Source: Xiphophorus maculatus (Eukaryota > Chordata > Actinopteri > Cyprinodontiformes > Poeciliidae). Taken from it: a DNA stretch of 64,000 nucleotides. The DNA lies in the NCBI RefSeq assembly GCF_002775205.1, contig NC_036461.1, forward strand, positions 6,299,015 through 6,363,014. Reading direction: 5' to 3'. Shown here one piece after another: positions 34,816 to 46,094 of the stretch. Positions within the stretch are counted from its first letter, which is position 1. Each line of letters starts with the position of its first letter. A program made the translations under genes and the position numbers. The notes under the pieces are model-generated. The model worked only from the letters and a program-made list of their open reading frames with translations, was not told the origin of the DNA and searched no databases.

Positions 34816-35178
34816 CAGTGCTAAAATGCTCATTCGAAATTAAAGTTTATTGAGCTTTGAGAGGGTGTACTTGCATTTTTATCCCGTTACGATTGAAAAT
34901 GATCTCAAAACAACAATATTATTGTTTATTGCAATAATTTCTGGGACAGTTTATCATCCAGAAAAATCCACTTTGCGACAGGCCTACTTTAGCATGTGAT
35001 TTTCACACCACAGATGTGTTCTGTCTGTTTGTATCTGATGGCTTTCTGAACAGAGAACAAGACGTTTAGATATGCTTCAACCCGAGTTATATCAGAATTT
35101 CTGTATTGATTTATAGTAAACTGATAACTCCTGTGTCTTCATTCTGCATGTAGTTTGTGCAGGGTGTCAGAGGAAGTG

Positions 35179-38100
35179 ATGTCGGAGCAGCAGCATGACA
35201 GTCAGGCGTCAGCGCCGGTGTACGTGTACGAATCCAAGGTGCACTGTGCCAACGTGCTGCTGAGCCTGGAGGAACAGCGGCGGCGGGGGCTCCTCTGTGA
35301 TGTCACGGTGCTGGTGGAGGGCAGGGAGGTCCGGGCCCACCGGGCCGTCCTGGCTGCCAGCAGCAGCTACTTCCTACAGGTCCTGCTGGGACACAGCGAG
35401 TCGCCAGGCAGCGCTGAACCCATCATCAGCCTGCCAGACAAGGTGAGGGGCAAAATGACAGGAAGGAGAGATGATGCTTTTCTTCCTTTTGTGAAGTTTT
35501 TAGCAAGCAGAGCTAAATCAAAGCAACAGACAGGCTGAACTCCATCTGTCCAGTCGTGTTAAAGCGGAGCTCTCTTCCGTGTTTCATGATCTTATTGGTC
35601 TGCTGTGAAGCCTGAAGGGATGCTGATGTGAGCACAAACCACACAGATGGACAAAGATGATGCTGACAACAGTGAAGGAGGAGGAAGCAGAGGATGATGA
35701 AGGTTGAAAGAGACCGAATCATTCAGGACACAAAAGATCAACAAAGCAGGAAGAGGAAAACATGGCGAATATTTGATTTTTCTGAAAGCACCTCCTTTTA
35801 TTTTTCAACTATTTATACCTCACAGTGCCTTTTTGCAGTCGTATACAACATAAAACAGGAGGACAATTAGCAGGATTTTAAGTAATAGACCAATTTAAGA
35901 ACACAAGTTTTCATTTAAAGTTATCTAAAGTTGATGGAGCTAGCGATTAATTGATAAGTAACCATTTTCTTAAAAGTTTTCTCTTGTATCAAGAGGCTCA
36001 ACCGTTTTTCCTTAACATAGGGTGACCAGACGTCCTCTTTATCCCGGACATGTCCTACTTTTCAGACCTAAAAAGATGTCCGGGGGGAATTTAAAAATCG
36101 TCCGGGATTTTGGTCAACTGCCTCAAAACACATTACATAGCTTACAGTGCATTGTGATTACATTGCCACTCCGTTCCACTACTCCATTCCAGGTTTTAGT
36201 CACGCCCTTCTCCCCAAATCCAATCACGTTGCATTATGTGTGCGAGTGTGTGTGGGAAAAGTAAAGATACCCCTTGGCGCCCCTCCCCCCTCCCCCCTCC
36301 CTCCCGCCCCCTGCACGTTGTCCTCGTTTTCCCAAAGTAAAATATGGTCACCCTACTTAACATACATGGCTAAATTTGTCATATGTTGAATTTAAGGAAA
36401 ACATAACATTTTTCATTTTATTTGAGTCAATCAAGTACTGTAATAAACAGAAAATTGTGTTTCCCACCCAGATTATTATACGAAGATATTTTAAAAAATA
36501 AAACAAAACAGGAACCTCCTAAGTTGCTGAATAGAAAAATAAAAAATTAAAAGAATGAAAATATATCCTTAAACTCCCTTGAACATAGATATTAATAGAA
36601 GTACCGTCGGTCGTTGCTCTTTTGCATGCTCTGTTTTGACCGTTTCCATTCTGGTATGACCGTCATCTTTGTGTCAATCCGCTAATGAATGACCAGTGGC
36701 GCCCTCTGCTGGATGGCGGCCAAACTACAACACTAAAAGAATATCTAATCAGGCATTATTACTGAATTGGCTCAATTAATTTTAATCTAATAAACCATTA
36801 ATCGACAGTTAATTGTAATTCTCTTACTTTTTTGCATCCCTAGACCTAAATATGCCTTACACATAAACTGTGTTTATTTTTCTGCAGGTGACAGCTAATG
36901 GTTTTGCTCCGCTGCTCCAGTTCGCCTACACCGCCAAGCTGGTGTTAAGTCAAGAAAACATCCATGAGGTCATTCGGTGTGCCGACCTCCTTGGTGTGCA
37001 CAACTTGGAGGATTCCTGCTTCCAGTTTCTTCAGGCTCAGTTGGAGAGTGACGGACAGCACTCCAGAAATTGCAAGGTGCAATACGATGAAGAGGATACC
37101 GTCTTTTCCCAAGACGTTTCCTTTGATAGCGGTTCAGAGACAAAGAAGGAAAGCTCTCTAACAGCTGATGCTGCTTCTCCTCATGAAGATCTTCCACAAA
37201 GTCCAAAGTCCTGGAAGTACCAGGAACAGGTTTGCGATGACAAGCACAATGGATTAGGTCAACAGACCATTCCCACTCTAACCAGTTCAGAGTCGACAGA
37301 CTCCGGTGCTGCTCCCCAGACCCTTCTCAACCCCTCCAGGATTAAAGAGGAGCCCTTTGATGAATCAGGACACGAGAGGAACGGCTTCAACGCAGAGTTT
37401 GGTACTGAAGAGGTTCTGGAGATGGAGCTGGAAGTGGAGGGAGTTCCAGTTGCAGATAAGCCGTCTGCGGATGGAGAATTAGCCTCGTCCTGCCTGCGTT
37501 CATACCTCCAGCGAGGCGGCCTGGATCTTGGCACCATGACTGGCAGCACCATTCAGCAGCTTCTCTCCAACCATCTGTCCATCAGCCACTACAGGGAGCT
37601 GCTCAAAGACAGGCAGAGGAGTAAGATGGACTCTCTAAGCCAATCCAACCTCAACCTCAATGATAGAGACATGCAGCAATCCAAGACGTCTTCGTCTCGG
37701 TATGAAGGCGAGCCGGACAGATGTACCGTCATTTTCTCCTCTGCTGCTGGTGAGCAACCTTTGTTGTCCAACAGAGAAAAAACCTCAGCCATGGAGCAAG
37801 TGGAGACTTCCTCACCTCATCTGACATGCCTCACCAGCTCTCCTGTCTCCATCAAGACATTAGCTGCGTCTCCTGTACCATCCGAATCCCAAACTCAGAC
37901 TCCCAGCTCCCACTCCTCATATCCAGATGACATAGCCACTGGTAGCTCGCCGTCCAGCCTGGCCTTTGACCTCTCTTCTGCCCCACATGTCAGCTCAGTC
38001 TCGGCTCTTCCTCATTGTCTGGTCGGAGTGGTGGAAGCCCGGACGCCACTCAGAAGTGAGGTTGTCTTCAGCCAGGGCCACATCAAGATCAAAAGTGAGC

Positions 38101-41065
38101 AGGAGTTTGGTACCAGTGGAGGAAACTCCAGCGATGAGTCCGAATCATTCTCAGAAGATGACAGTGAAGGTGGATCCAGAGTCTCTGGCCCTGAGGTTAG
38201 TAGTTAGCTTCTTTCTATTCGCATTTTAAGATCACACTTCAGAAGATGGACTGCGTTGTGTTCATGTGCGCGATGGAGGCTAAAAAGCTGCCAAAAGATG
38301 GCGCTATTGCTGTTCTTAGTTTTCACAGTTTTTGTTTTTCCGGAAAACAAAAACTCTACTAAATCCATATTTTTATAATCTAGTTACTTAAATGTAAGTA
38401 AATATCTTTAATATTGTGGTTTTGAGCAACTGCACAAAAAACAAGTTTTTTCTAATAAATCTGGTAATGCTCAGATATCCTAGCTTTCCTAGCAGGCCTT
38501 GAACGCAGCATTAACAATATTTATTCTTGGATATTCTAGCTTATATTTATTGAGGTATGGATTTATGCATTGTGTTATACACATTCGTGAATTATGTTGT
38601 GCGCTTACAAATCTTATTGTACGCTAATTACTAATTTAGCTGCAGAGTGGTTGAAGAATGCAGATGATCCGTAGATGCAAACAGGATTTGATTAGTCTGA
38701 TACTGACACCTGCTGGCTGTTACACCGCATTACACTCACCTGCCTTCATGCGGCGGATTTTCTCCGATTCTTGATCTTGTTTAAGGTCAGAGTTTCTGCG
38801 CCCTGGTTCTTACTGCGACGGAGAATTTGGCTTACAATAAGAAGAAATAATTAATAAAAACATAACATTACGAGAATAAAGTCAAAATATTAATAGAATG
38901 AAGTCGTGGTGTTGCCAAAATACAGTCATAACATTACGAGAGTAAAGCCACAATATAAAGAAAATAAAGTCGAAATATTAGGACTTTATTATATACTACT
39001 TAATTCTCGTAATATTATGACTAATGTGTTAATATTAATACGTATTCTTGTGATGTTTGGACTTCATTCTGGTAATTATATTACTTTTTTTACACTCAGT
39101 CGTAGTTTAAATCCTTCTCTGCTATCAGTTCTTGTTGAACTTAAGCCGAAGAGGTAATTTAATAACATTCATTTCTGTCATATATTTTTGGTGCAGAAAC
39201 ACGTCAAAATATTTTTGGTCAGTGGATCCTGAGATAGTTGTCAGTAAAGATGTTAATGTGGTTTGAATCTGCAGTTTTTATCATGAATTTAAACTTTCCT
39301 GCCGTCAGACCGGACCTGATCAGATTGAACTCCTCGGTTCTTTCAGGTGAAGCTGCCGTTCCCTGTGGATCAGATCTCCAACCTGCCTCGCAACGACTTC
39401 CAGGTCCTCATCAAGATGCACAAACTGACCTCAGAGCAGCTGGAGTTCATCCATGACATCCGGAGGCGCAGCAAAAACCGGATCGCTGCTCAGCGCTGCC
39501 GCAAGAGGAAGCTGGACTGCATTCAGAACCTGGAGATGGAGATCCGAAAACTGGTACGGGCTTAAAAACACACACTTAGCATAAAATTACCCCAACAACC
39601 CAAAACCTACGTAGTAAAGATTATGAACCTCTGAGTTACTTCTAACAAAGGCTGGACTAGGGCTGAAGCGATTAATCATGTTGAAACAATTATTGAAATA
39701 ATTGTCAACTAATTTAGTAATCGGTTAACTAGAGTAGAGACTAAATGAAAGATCTTTTGCTGAAAAAGCGTACAAAAGTGAACAAAAAAGTACATATTTA
39801 GTGTTTAAGATAAAAAAAAAAACAACAGCTCCTCAAGTGGTTTAGTTTTAGCTTCACCTGATCACTCAGATTTTCTAAAATAAAACTCCTCTTAGACAGT
39901 TTTTGCTCTCCTCTTATAAATCAATAAATGCAAATTAACTCCACTTTGTTTTGATGTTAAGAAAAGAAGAAAAGGCTGAACTTAGAAGTATTTTTAGAAG
40001 TATTTATTTTAGCTGCAGATGCATCCTTTGCTACAAATAATCAAAAATCACTAAAGAAATACTATGTTATTGCATTTTAGGCAATAAAATTCCTTATTTA
40101 AAAAAAAGGAATTTATTTATTCTTATTTGCATGTTTTTATGTTTTTCTAATATTGTATAAAAAAAGGTTTATATGTAGAAATTGCAAAATGTGCCAAGTT
40201 TCCTTTATCTGACTTATCGTCAGAATAATCAATAGATTAATTGATAAAAAATTGGTTGCAGCCCTATTACGCACCTTTTGCTATCAAATTATTGATCGAT
40301 TAATCAAAAAAAAATGGTCAGCAATATAAAATTTATATACTGCATTGATGTTACGTCAAGTGAAAGGGCTTGGAAGTATGTTTTTAGTTGCAGGTGCATC
40401 CTTTGCTACAAATGATTATGATTTTATGCAATAAAAGGTTTATTTTCTTATTTGAATTGAGTCCTTTTACTTATTTGGATATTTTAATGTAACGAATTAA
40501 ATAAAAAATGCAGAATTTGTCAGTTTGTTTTATCTGATTAATTGATTAATCGTCAGAATAATTGATGGATTATTCTGTAACTAAAGTAATCGTTAGTTGC
40601 AGTTGAACTCAGTTTGTTTCTTTGTTCTGACTTTGAGATTTGACCCAGTTGTGTGTTTTCTGGATGCAGGTGTCCGAGAAGGAGAAGCTGCTGAGTGAGA
40701 GGAACCAGCTGCAGGTCTGCATGTCCGAGCTCTGGCAGAACCTCTCCTTCCTCTCGCAGCAGGTGTGCAGAGAGGTCCAAACCAACCAGACTCCGCCCGC
40801 CTCCACCACCATCGACCTCACCTCAGATTCTTCAGACCAGGATCCCGTGAAACCCAGATCCGGCATGGTTGGCGAGAACTCTGAAGAGCTGGAGAGCAGA
40901 CGGAAAGTCCAGGACGTGTTCGGTCGGAAGGAGCAGAACTCAGACGGTCCAGTGGTTCTGGTATCCAGTGAGGAATTGTGTAGCCCCACAGTGACAGTGG
41001 ATTTCTGTCAGGAGATGACGGTGAAGTGCACAACGGAAGAGCCGGACACGCAGGACTCGTCTTGA
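35179..41065 (+). CDS. bach2: BTB-bZIP transcription repressor Bach2 (4 coding exons)
   Basis: Bach2 pairs with small Maf proteins on MARE/ARE sites and represses transcription; in mammals it controls B- and T-cell fate. Coding exons 35179-35442, 36888-38195, 39347-39553 and 40670-41065, all phase 0, give 724 residues (human about 841). The start MSEQQHDSQ, ahead of YVYESKVHC, matches BACH N-termini; the exon opens after CAG at 35160-35162. BTB/POZ about residues 18-130 ([34 protein letters not shown]). CNC/basic region about 540-580 ([24 protein letters not shown]), leucine zipper running into exon 4. The C-terminus [15 protein letters not shown] is a BACH2 signature and separates it from BACH1. 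Candidate SUMO sites are IKEE (K about 241) and IKSE (K about 490). No Cys-Pro heme motif is present. Its place between map3k7 and gja10 matches human 6q15; bach2b is likely. Confidence 0.95.
36011..36363. mobile_element. hAT-like non-autonomous element with 8-bp target duplication
   Basis: The element 36019-36355 starts AGGGTGACCAGACGTCCTCT and ends AAAATATGGTCACCCTA, giving inverted AGGGTGACCA/TGGTCACCCT ends. It is flanked by CTTAACAT at 36011-36018 and 36356-36363. An 8-bp duplication plus such ends is the hAT pattern. It lies in bach2 intron 35443-36887, has no transposase, and contains a C-rich stretch near 36283-36310. Confidence 0.75.
38840..39020. repeat. ATTACGAGAATAAAGTC tandem repeat
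   Basis: Degenerate copies of AACATTACGAGAATAAAGTC and an inverted stretch (GACTTTATTATATACTACTT, AATTCTCGTAATATTATGAC) in bach2 intron 38196-39346. A familiar fish simple-repeat type. Confidence 0.6.
39662..40265. repeat. repeat family R3, copy 3
   Basis: From GGGCTGAAGCGATTAATCAT to ATTGGTTGCAGCCCT, so the outer ends are roughly inverted (AGGGCTG/CAGCCCT). In bach2 intron 39554-40669. Confidence 0.6.
40266..40605. repeat. repeat family R3, copy 4 (abuts copy 3)
   Basis: A second, shorter R3 unit directly follows copy 3. It shares TTTTAGTTGCAGGTGCATCC, AATAAAAGGTTTATTTTCTT and CTGATTAATTGATTAATCGT words. It ends about 65 bases before bach2 exon 4. Confidence 0.5.
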
Positions 41066-41498
41066 GCAGAACTGGTTTGTTTACCTGTCTGACACACCTG
41101 TGATCTCATTAGTACTAATGGAGGTGGGCTTTTTTTTATTTGGACAGGTGAGAATGAGCAAGTCGGCAGCTTATTTCCTATTTTTAAACGATCCATTCTC
41201 CCGTTTATCTCGTTTTGTTTTCTCAGGAAATGTACAAACTGTTCAGTTTTCTCCTCCTTAACTTCTCTTTAAGTATAACAAAAATAAGTGTAACTGGTTT
41301 AACCTGAGGACCAAACCAGATTCTGTAAAGGTGAGGAAGCCTCAGAGCTGCATGTAGGTCTAAAAAGAAAACCAGTTTAAAACCAGTGAGAGCTGCTGTT
41401 TACAAAACGATTCAACTTTGACCTGCTGATGTCTGTCAAAGAGGTTCCAGCTGTTGGTGGAGCAGTTTTCTTGGAAAACATGGAGGTACTGACATATA

Positions 41499-41869
41499 CA
41501 CTGCAAAACAACAACATTTTACAAGGTATTTTGGTCTAGTTTTTAGTACAAAAACTTTAGTACAAGTAAGATAAGATAAAACTAACTTACAAGTACATTT
41601 TCAGCAGGAAATAGGTCAGTAATTCTTTAAAGTTAATGAAAAAGTTCTAGTTTCACTGGTAGATTATTTCACTTATAACAATACATTTGCCCCATGTTAT
41701 AAGTGAAATAATCTGCCAGTGGAAATAGTACTTTTCCCATCAACATTACGGAAGTATTCACCTAAACAAGCTCCTGTTTCTTGATGAAAAGTTACTTGTA
41801 AGTTAGTTTTGTCTTGCATGAGGAGCTAGACAAAAAAAAATCTTGGTAAGATTTTGTGTTTTTGCAGTG
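41499..41869. repeat. M1 copy F, in or just beyond the bach2 3' UTR
   Basis: CACTGCAAAACAACAACATT to ATTTTGTGTTTTTGCAGTG, with a flanking ATA on each side that may be a 3-bp duplication. It begins 434 bases after the bach2 stop, so it may be transcribed as part of the 3' UTR and would form a long RNA hairpin. Confidence 0.7.
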
Positions 41870-42325
41870 ATACTAGCACAATAGATTGAATCAAATTCTG
41901 CCTACTTCCATTTTGTATTTGTAAACAAACAGACCGATTTAAACTGATCAAAAGTCAGTTTACTTTTCATTATTGTTAAATATTTTCATGAATTATAGAG
42001 TTTGAAAATGTGAATTTTGGTCTGTAACTTCATCCCAATTTGGACCAAAAGGTTCTTATAAAATATGCCACGTTAATCTCTTGGGTGACCTTTTGTTGGC
42101 AAATATCATTATTTTTAAGGTGATATTTTAAAAAATCCCTACAGTAGACTACATATAATATAAAAAGTCTGTATGAACTGAGAATATGTCCCTTGAACAG
42201 CATACAAACAACTGAGATGACCATTGCCTATGAAAACAAAAATCACCTCATCAAACTTAAGTTTAAATTCTCATCGCCTCATAAGGAGCAAATTCAGCAC
42301 AAAAAAACAAAACAAAAAAACCCCC

Positions 42326-42331
42326 AATAAA
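42326..42331 (+). terminator. candidate bach2 poly(A) signal
   Basis: First AATAAA noticed after the bach2 stop, about 1.26 kb downstream. Weak evidence: AT-rich context and no transcript data. Confidence 0.3.
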
Positions 42332-42397
42332 TCTGCAAAATTAGAAGACTAATGTGAAAATATATCGCAAAAGAACAACTCCCATCTTGCTCTTTTG

Positions 42398-42457
42398 GCT
42401 ATAATGTTTGGCTATAACATTATAGCCAAACATAATGTTATAGCCAAACATTATAGC
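42398..42457. other. perfect inverted repeat, 25-bp arms, 10-nt loop
   Basis: 42398-42422 (made of GCTATAATG, TTTGGCTATAAC, ATTA) is the exact reverse complement of 42433-42457. A further ATGTTTGGCTATAATG at 42459-42474 repeats the left arm, giving alternative pairings. It lies between bach2 and gja10. Confidence 0.85.
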
Positions 42458-42699
42458 AATGTTTGGCTATAATGGACGCCACTATGTTTGAAAATAACGA
42501 GAGAAAAAAATCTGCAAAATCATCACAATTCTTCACACACCAGTTGTTTAGCACGGTGGTGGAGGACGGATGACGCCTTCTAGTCACTTATTCTAAAAGC
42601 TAAATATCGGTTCAAGCTAGATCTTAAGCGTTAACACATTCGGTTAATCTATATTTAAAAAACCGGCTGAAACAGAGGAATGACAGTGTTGCCATGGCA

Positions 42700-43120
42700 A
42701 CATCTGTGGGTCGGCCCTAGCAACGGCCCGCTACTCAGTCGGTTTACATTCCGGCTCGGTGTTTTCAGTATTTCTCACCTCAGTTCACTCTCATCTGTTC
42801 AGTATGAAAATCAATGTGTGCATCGCAGCGGTTAAATTGTTTTTACAAACTGCCGCAGTTTATTGGGACTTTCTGGAAAATGGGGGTTACCTCGAAACGG
42901 CCAGAGTGGCGTTTCAACAACAGGAAGACTTGGATGGAAAGTCACGTTTTTTTCTGTTTAGTGAAGCAGTTGTTGTCGCAGCTTGACCGGAAGCATGAAA
43001 TCAATCCTCTAAACGAAATCATTTGATAACTGATCGCTCTGATCATCAAGCACATCCTGGTTTTTGTAGACTCTCACTGCTGCCCCCTGCTGGAAACATC
43101 ATTACACATATTTTCATATT
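42700..43120 (+). other. unrecognised open stretch between bach2 and gja10
   Basis: Two overlapping plus-strand frames (42759-42986 and 42814-43026) are open through a moderately GC-rich stretch with GTTGCCATGGCAACATC just upstream. No domain is recognised and no splice structure is convincing; it could be an old mobile element. Treated as non-genic pending transcript evidence. Confidence 0.25.
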
Positions 43121-43283
43121 GTCAACTTCCTAAAAACAAGTAATCTTTTGCCAAGTGATTTATATATATAAAAAAATCTAAATAATCTTTTGGCAACAAA
43201 AGAGATGGTGATTTTTAAATGTTTTTTAAAAAAATCACTTCTGGCAAAAAATAACTTAGGCCATATATTTTAGGAAGGTGACA
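43121..43283. repeat. second GTCACCTTCCTAAAA-type TIR element
   Basis: Left GTCAACTTCCTAAAAAC, right ATATTTTAGGAAGGTGAC, with inner CTTTTGGCAA and TTGCC words; relative of 13240-13425. The following 43284-44330 holds nothing I recognise. Confidence 0.5.
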
Positions 43284-44339
43284 CAATTTAATCTAATTTA
43301 TAAGGAAATATCAATGCAGAATAAGATTCAACCGGACCCAAAATGCATGGATGGATTTGTGTTTTTACTTGTTTCATTTTAACGTGTCTACTAGGGTTTT
43401 ACAAATGTGTTTTTAAGATTTGATAGTTAAGCTGCAGTTTAACATTCTGATTAAAAAAAGGTTTTCCCTGTGTTCCAGGGAAAACATCAGGCTTCAAAAA
43501 CACAACCAATACCTTCACGATGAGTTCAGATATTTGAGTTTTGCAGGAACTCCCCTTGTTTTCACAGCCAGAATTTATGTAAATATCTGTAGAAAGAAGA
43601 TTTGCGTAATTAGTGCAGGTTGGATTTATTAGGATTAGGATTAACTCATTCAGGAATTCAGGTATATTCTTTCACCAGAGTAGATGTTTCCGTTTCTGCT
43701 CCCAGTTTCTGCAGCAGCTGCTAAATAAAACCCAAACACCCAGCTCTCCGTGTCGGTGCAACTTTCATATCAACTTTCAAATTCACATATCATGTAAATT
43801 TGTCGAGCCGCTGATCAATTTGTTCTGACACACCAGTTTGTCTAATGGTGGATGGTTTGAAGCCAGAGCTCTAAATAAACACTGTGGCACAGTATTGATC
43901 GTTGGGATGCCAAATTCATGTGTTGAAAAGTCGATGCAGGAGCACGTGGCTGCACAGAGTGCTGCTGCTGTTTGATTCAGCCTCCAACGTGTTGCAGTGC
44001 TGCAGTTGGCCTCCTGTTGTCCACAGTAGGGTCACAGGGTCACTGTGGACACCCACCCACAGCTGGAGATGTTTACCACGGTGGGAGATGTGATCAATTT
44101 GAAGCTGCTGTATTCACCTCGATTTATTTATTTGGGTTCTTTGAGGATGAAATTCTTGTTAATCTGGACTTATTTATTTGTTTGGTTGTAATATTTGACC
44201 TCCTCCAACCCTGACTATTACACAACAACGTACACAACAAAGGCCCTAGCCTTTGCAAATAGAAAAAAAATAGTACATTTCTGCCAAAAACTTCAGAAAA
44301 TGTGTAATTTATATTAGAAATGTTCTGGGAAAATGCTTG

Positions 44340-44740
44340 GAAATGCCTGATCTTGAAAAGTTGAAAGTTTGCTAGAAGAAGCATTGAGAGATGTTAAGAT
44401 GAATCTGGGAAATTTTCTAGAAAAATCCAGAAAATGTCTCAGTTCCAAAATTTAAACATTTTCCAGAAAAACTCAACTTTTTAGATTAAAAAAACACTTT
44501 GAACTTTTTGAGCTCCAAAAGTTGAAATATTTGTAAGAAAAAAAGATAAATTTTTTAGATTAATTTAGAAAATTTTCTACAAAATACTTGGAAATTTCAG
44601 CATTTCAGAAGTAAATTTTCTTTGACTATTTCAAATAATCTAAAAAATTCTGAGTTTTTCCTTGCAAATGTTCAACTTTTGAAACTCAAAAATTTCCAAG
44701 CTTTTTTCTAGAAAATTTCCAAGATTTGTTTTTTGGCAGT
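44340..44740. repeat. AT-rich TTTTCTAGAAAA-type repeat, second locus
   Basis: Dense GAAAATTTTCTAGAAAAA-like and AAGTTGAAA words, as at 4235-4570 and 56920-57130. From 44750 to 45650 I see only short unrecognised frames. Confidence 0.45.
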
Positions 44741-45657
44741 AATTTACTCCTCCTTTTTTCCGTCTATAATCGCCCTAATACGACGCCTTTCTATTCTTTT
44801 TTCTTCTGTAACATATAATTCAGACTAAATTTTGTTTATTCTAAAATATACAATTTTTGATAACTTTTTGAGAAAAAACACTAAAGTCTTCCTTCAGTCA
44901 TCTGATCAAATAACTTTGCATATAGGTGGTTGAAAATGGGCTAAAAATTGGTACAAATGTCATTATTGGCAAGTTAAATATTAACCCTGACGTAGCAGCT
45001 TAAACAGGTTTGGTATTGAGAAACTCTGGGTAAAAAGTGGAACCCATACGAGTCCTAAATATGTTTTGCAATTTGAACTACTTTCCATTATGCCTATTGA
45101 AGACCCAGGGTATCTTGTATAGATACTGTTGCATAAGTTACCCAACAGGTGTTGCCAAAATAAGTTGCATACAATCAACCCACATGGATTCTGAGCAAAT
45201 TCCACTTAGATCCCACATAAACATGTTGGCTAGTTATTTTTCTTGCTTCAGGAGGAGTTCCTAAAATAAAATTATGCCAATTTACATTCTGACTTTACTC
45301 CATAAACATGGCTAAACGAACTGGATTTCTGGATTGAAATGCAGCTCAGTTATTGAGTTGAACATTCTGCAGCAGAATTGCCGTTCTGGAGAACTTTTGG
45401 GGCATTTGGACTTGATACCAGATACAAAAAAACAAAACAAGAAGAATCCATGTTTGGATTTTCAGCATTCCTCCTTTGCGACAGACTCTGTGTTTCTAAC
45501 TTTTTACTCTGTGTACTTCTTTGTAGGTTTTGTGGACCATTTTTACCTGTTTTGTGTAACTGTTAACCGATGACTGTTATTTGCAGCTTTTTCTTTTTAA
45601 GTCTCTGAATGAGGTTTCTCTGGCTTTTGTAAAAACTGAACAACATGTCACATCCCG

Positions 45658-45663
45658 TTTATT
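45658..45663 (-). terminator. candidate gja10 poly(A) signal
   Basis: AATAAA on the minus strand, about 395 bases past the proposed gja10 stop at 46056-46058. The 111-codon minus-strand frame at 45648-45983 would then be 3' UTR. This supports the short terminal exon model. Confidence 0.5.
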
Positions 45664-46055
45664 TGATAAGAAAAAAAAAGGTCTGACAGGAACAAAAAAA
45701 CCCTGTTTTTGTAGAGAAATAAAAGCATGAGGACTGTTGATGGTGTGTTCTGGTTAAATATGTTCAAGTGGTTCTGTTCTTGTTTTAAATCTGAATGAGC
45801 TGAAGGGGTTTTCATATAAGTGACTTTACACAGACCGAATCTGTCCTTGACGTAAAAACTCAGAGTTACACAATCAAGCAGATCCTCGTTAAGCCCGATC
45901 CTGTTGGCAGTGAAACACTCCAGCAGACTTTGTAAGGTGCTTTGAATCATCCGCTGCCTCATCATGGCCGATCCTGGCCGCATGTGACTCGGTCTGAGAA
46001 TTGATGGATCGCTGATACAGTTTGTCTCCAGCTGCTGTAACTCAGCCTCGTCTCT

Positions 46056-46094
46056 TCACTTCTTCATGATTGAGGAAATATCCAGAAACATGCT
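46056..46094 (-). CDS. gja10: gja10 terminal mini-exon (12 codons plus stop)
   Basis: The minus strand reads a strong acceptor, GTCTGCCTCTTTCAG, then [12 protein letters not shown] and TGA, in phase 0 with the donor at 47831-47826. Intron length is 1,737 bases. Mouse Gja10 is reported to place its last dozen or so residues in a separate exon, which this copies. It is too short for an ORF scan. Confidence 0.8.
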   Translation of the reverse strand, partial: SMFLDISSIMKK

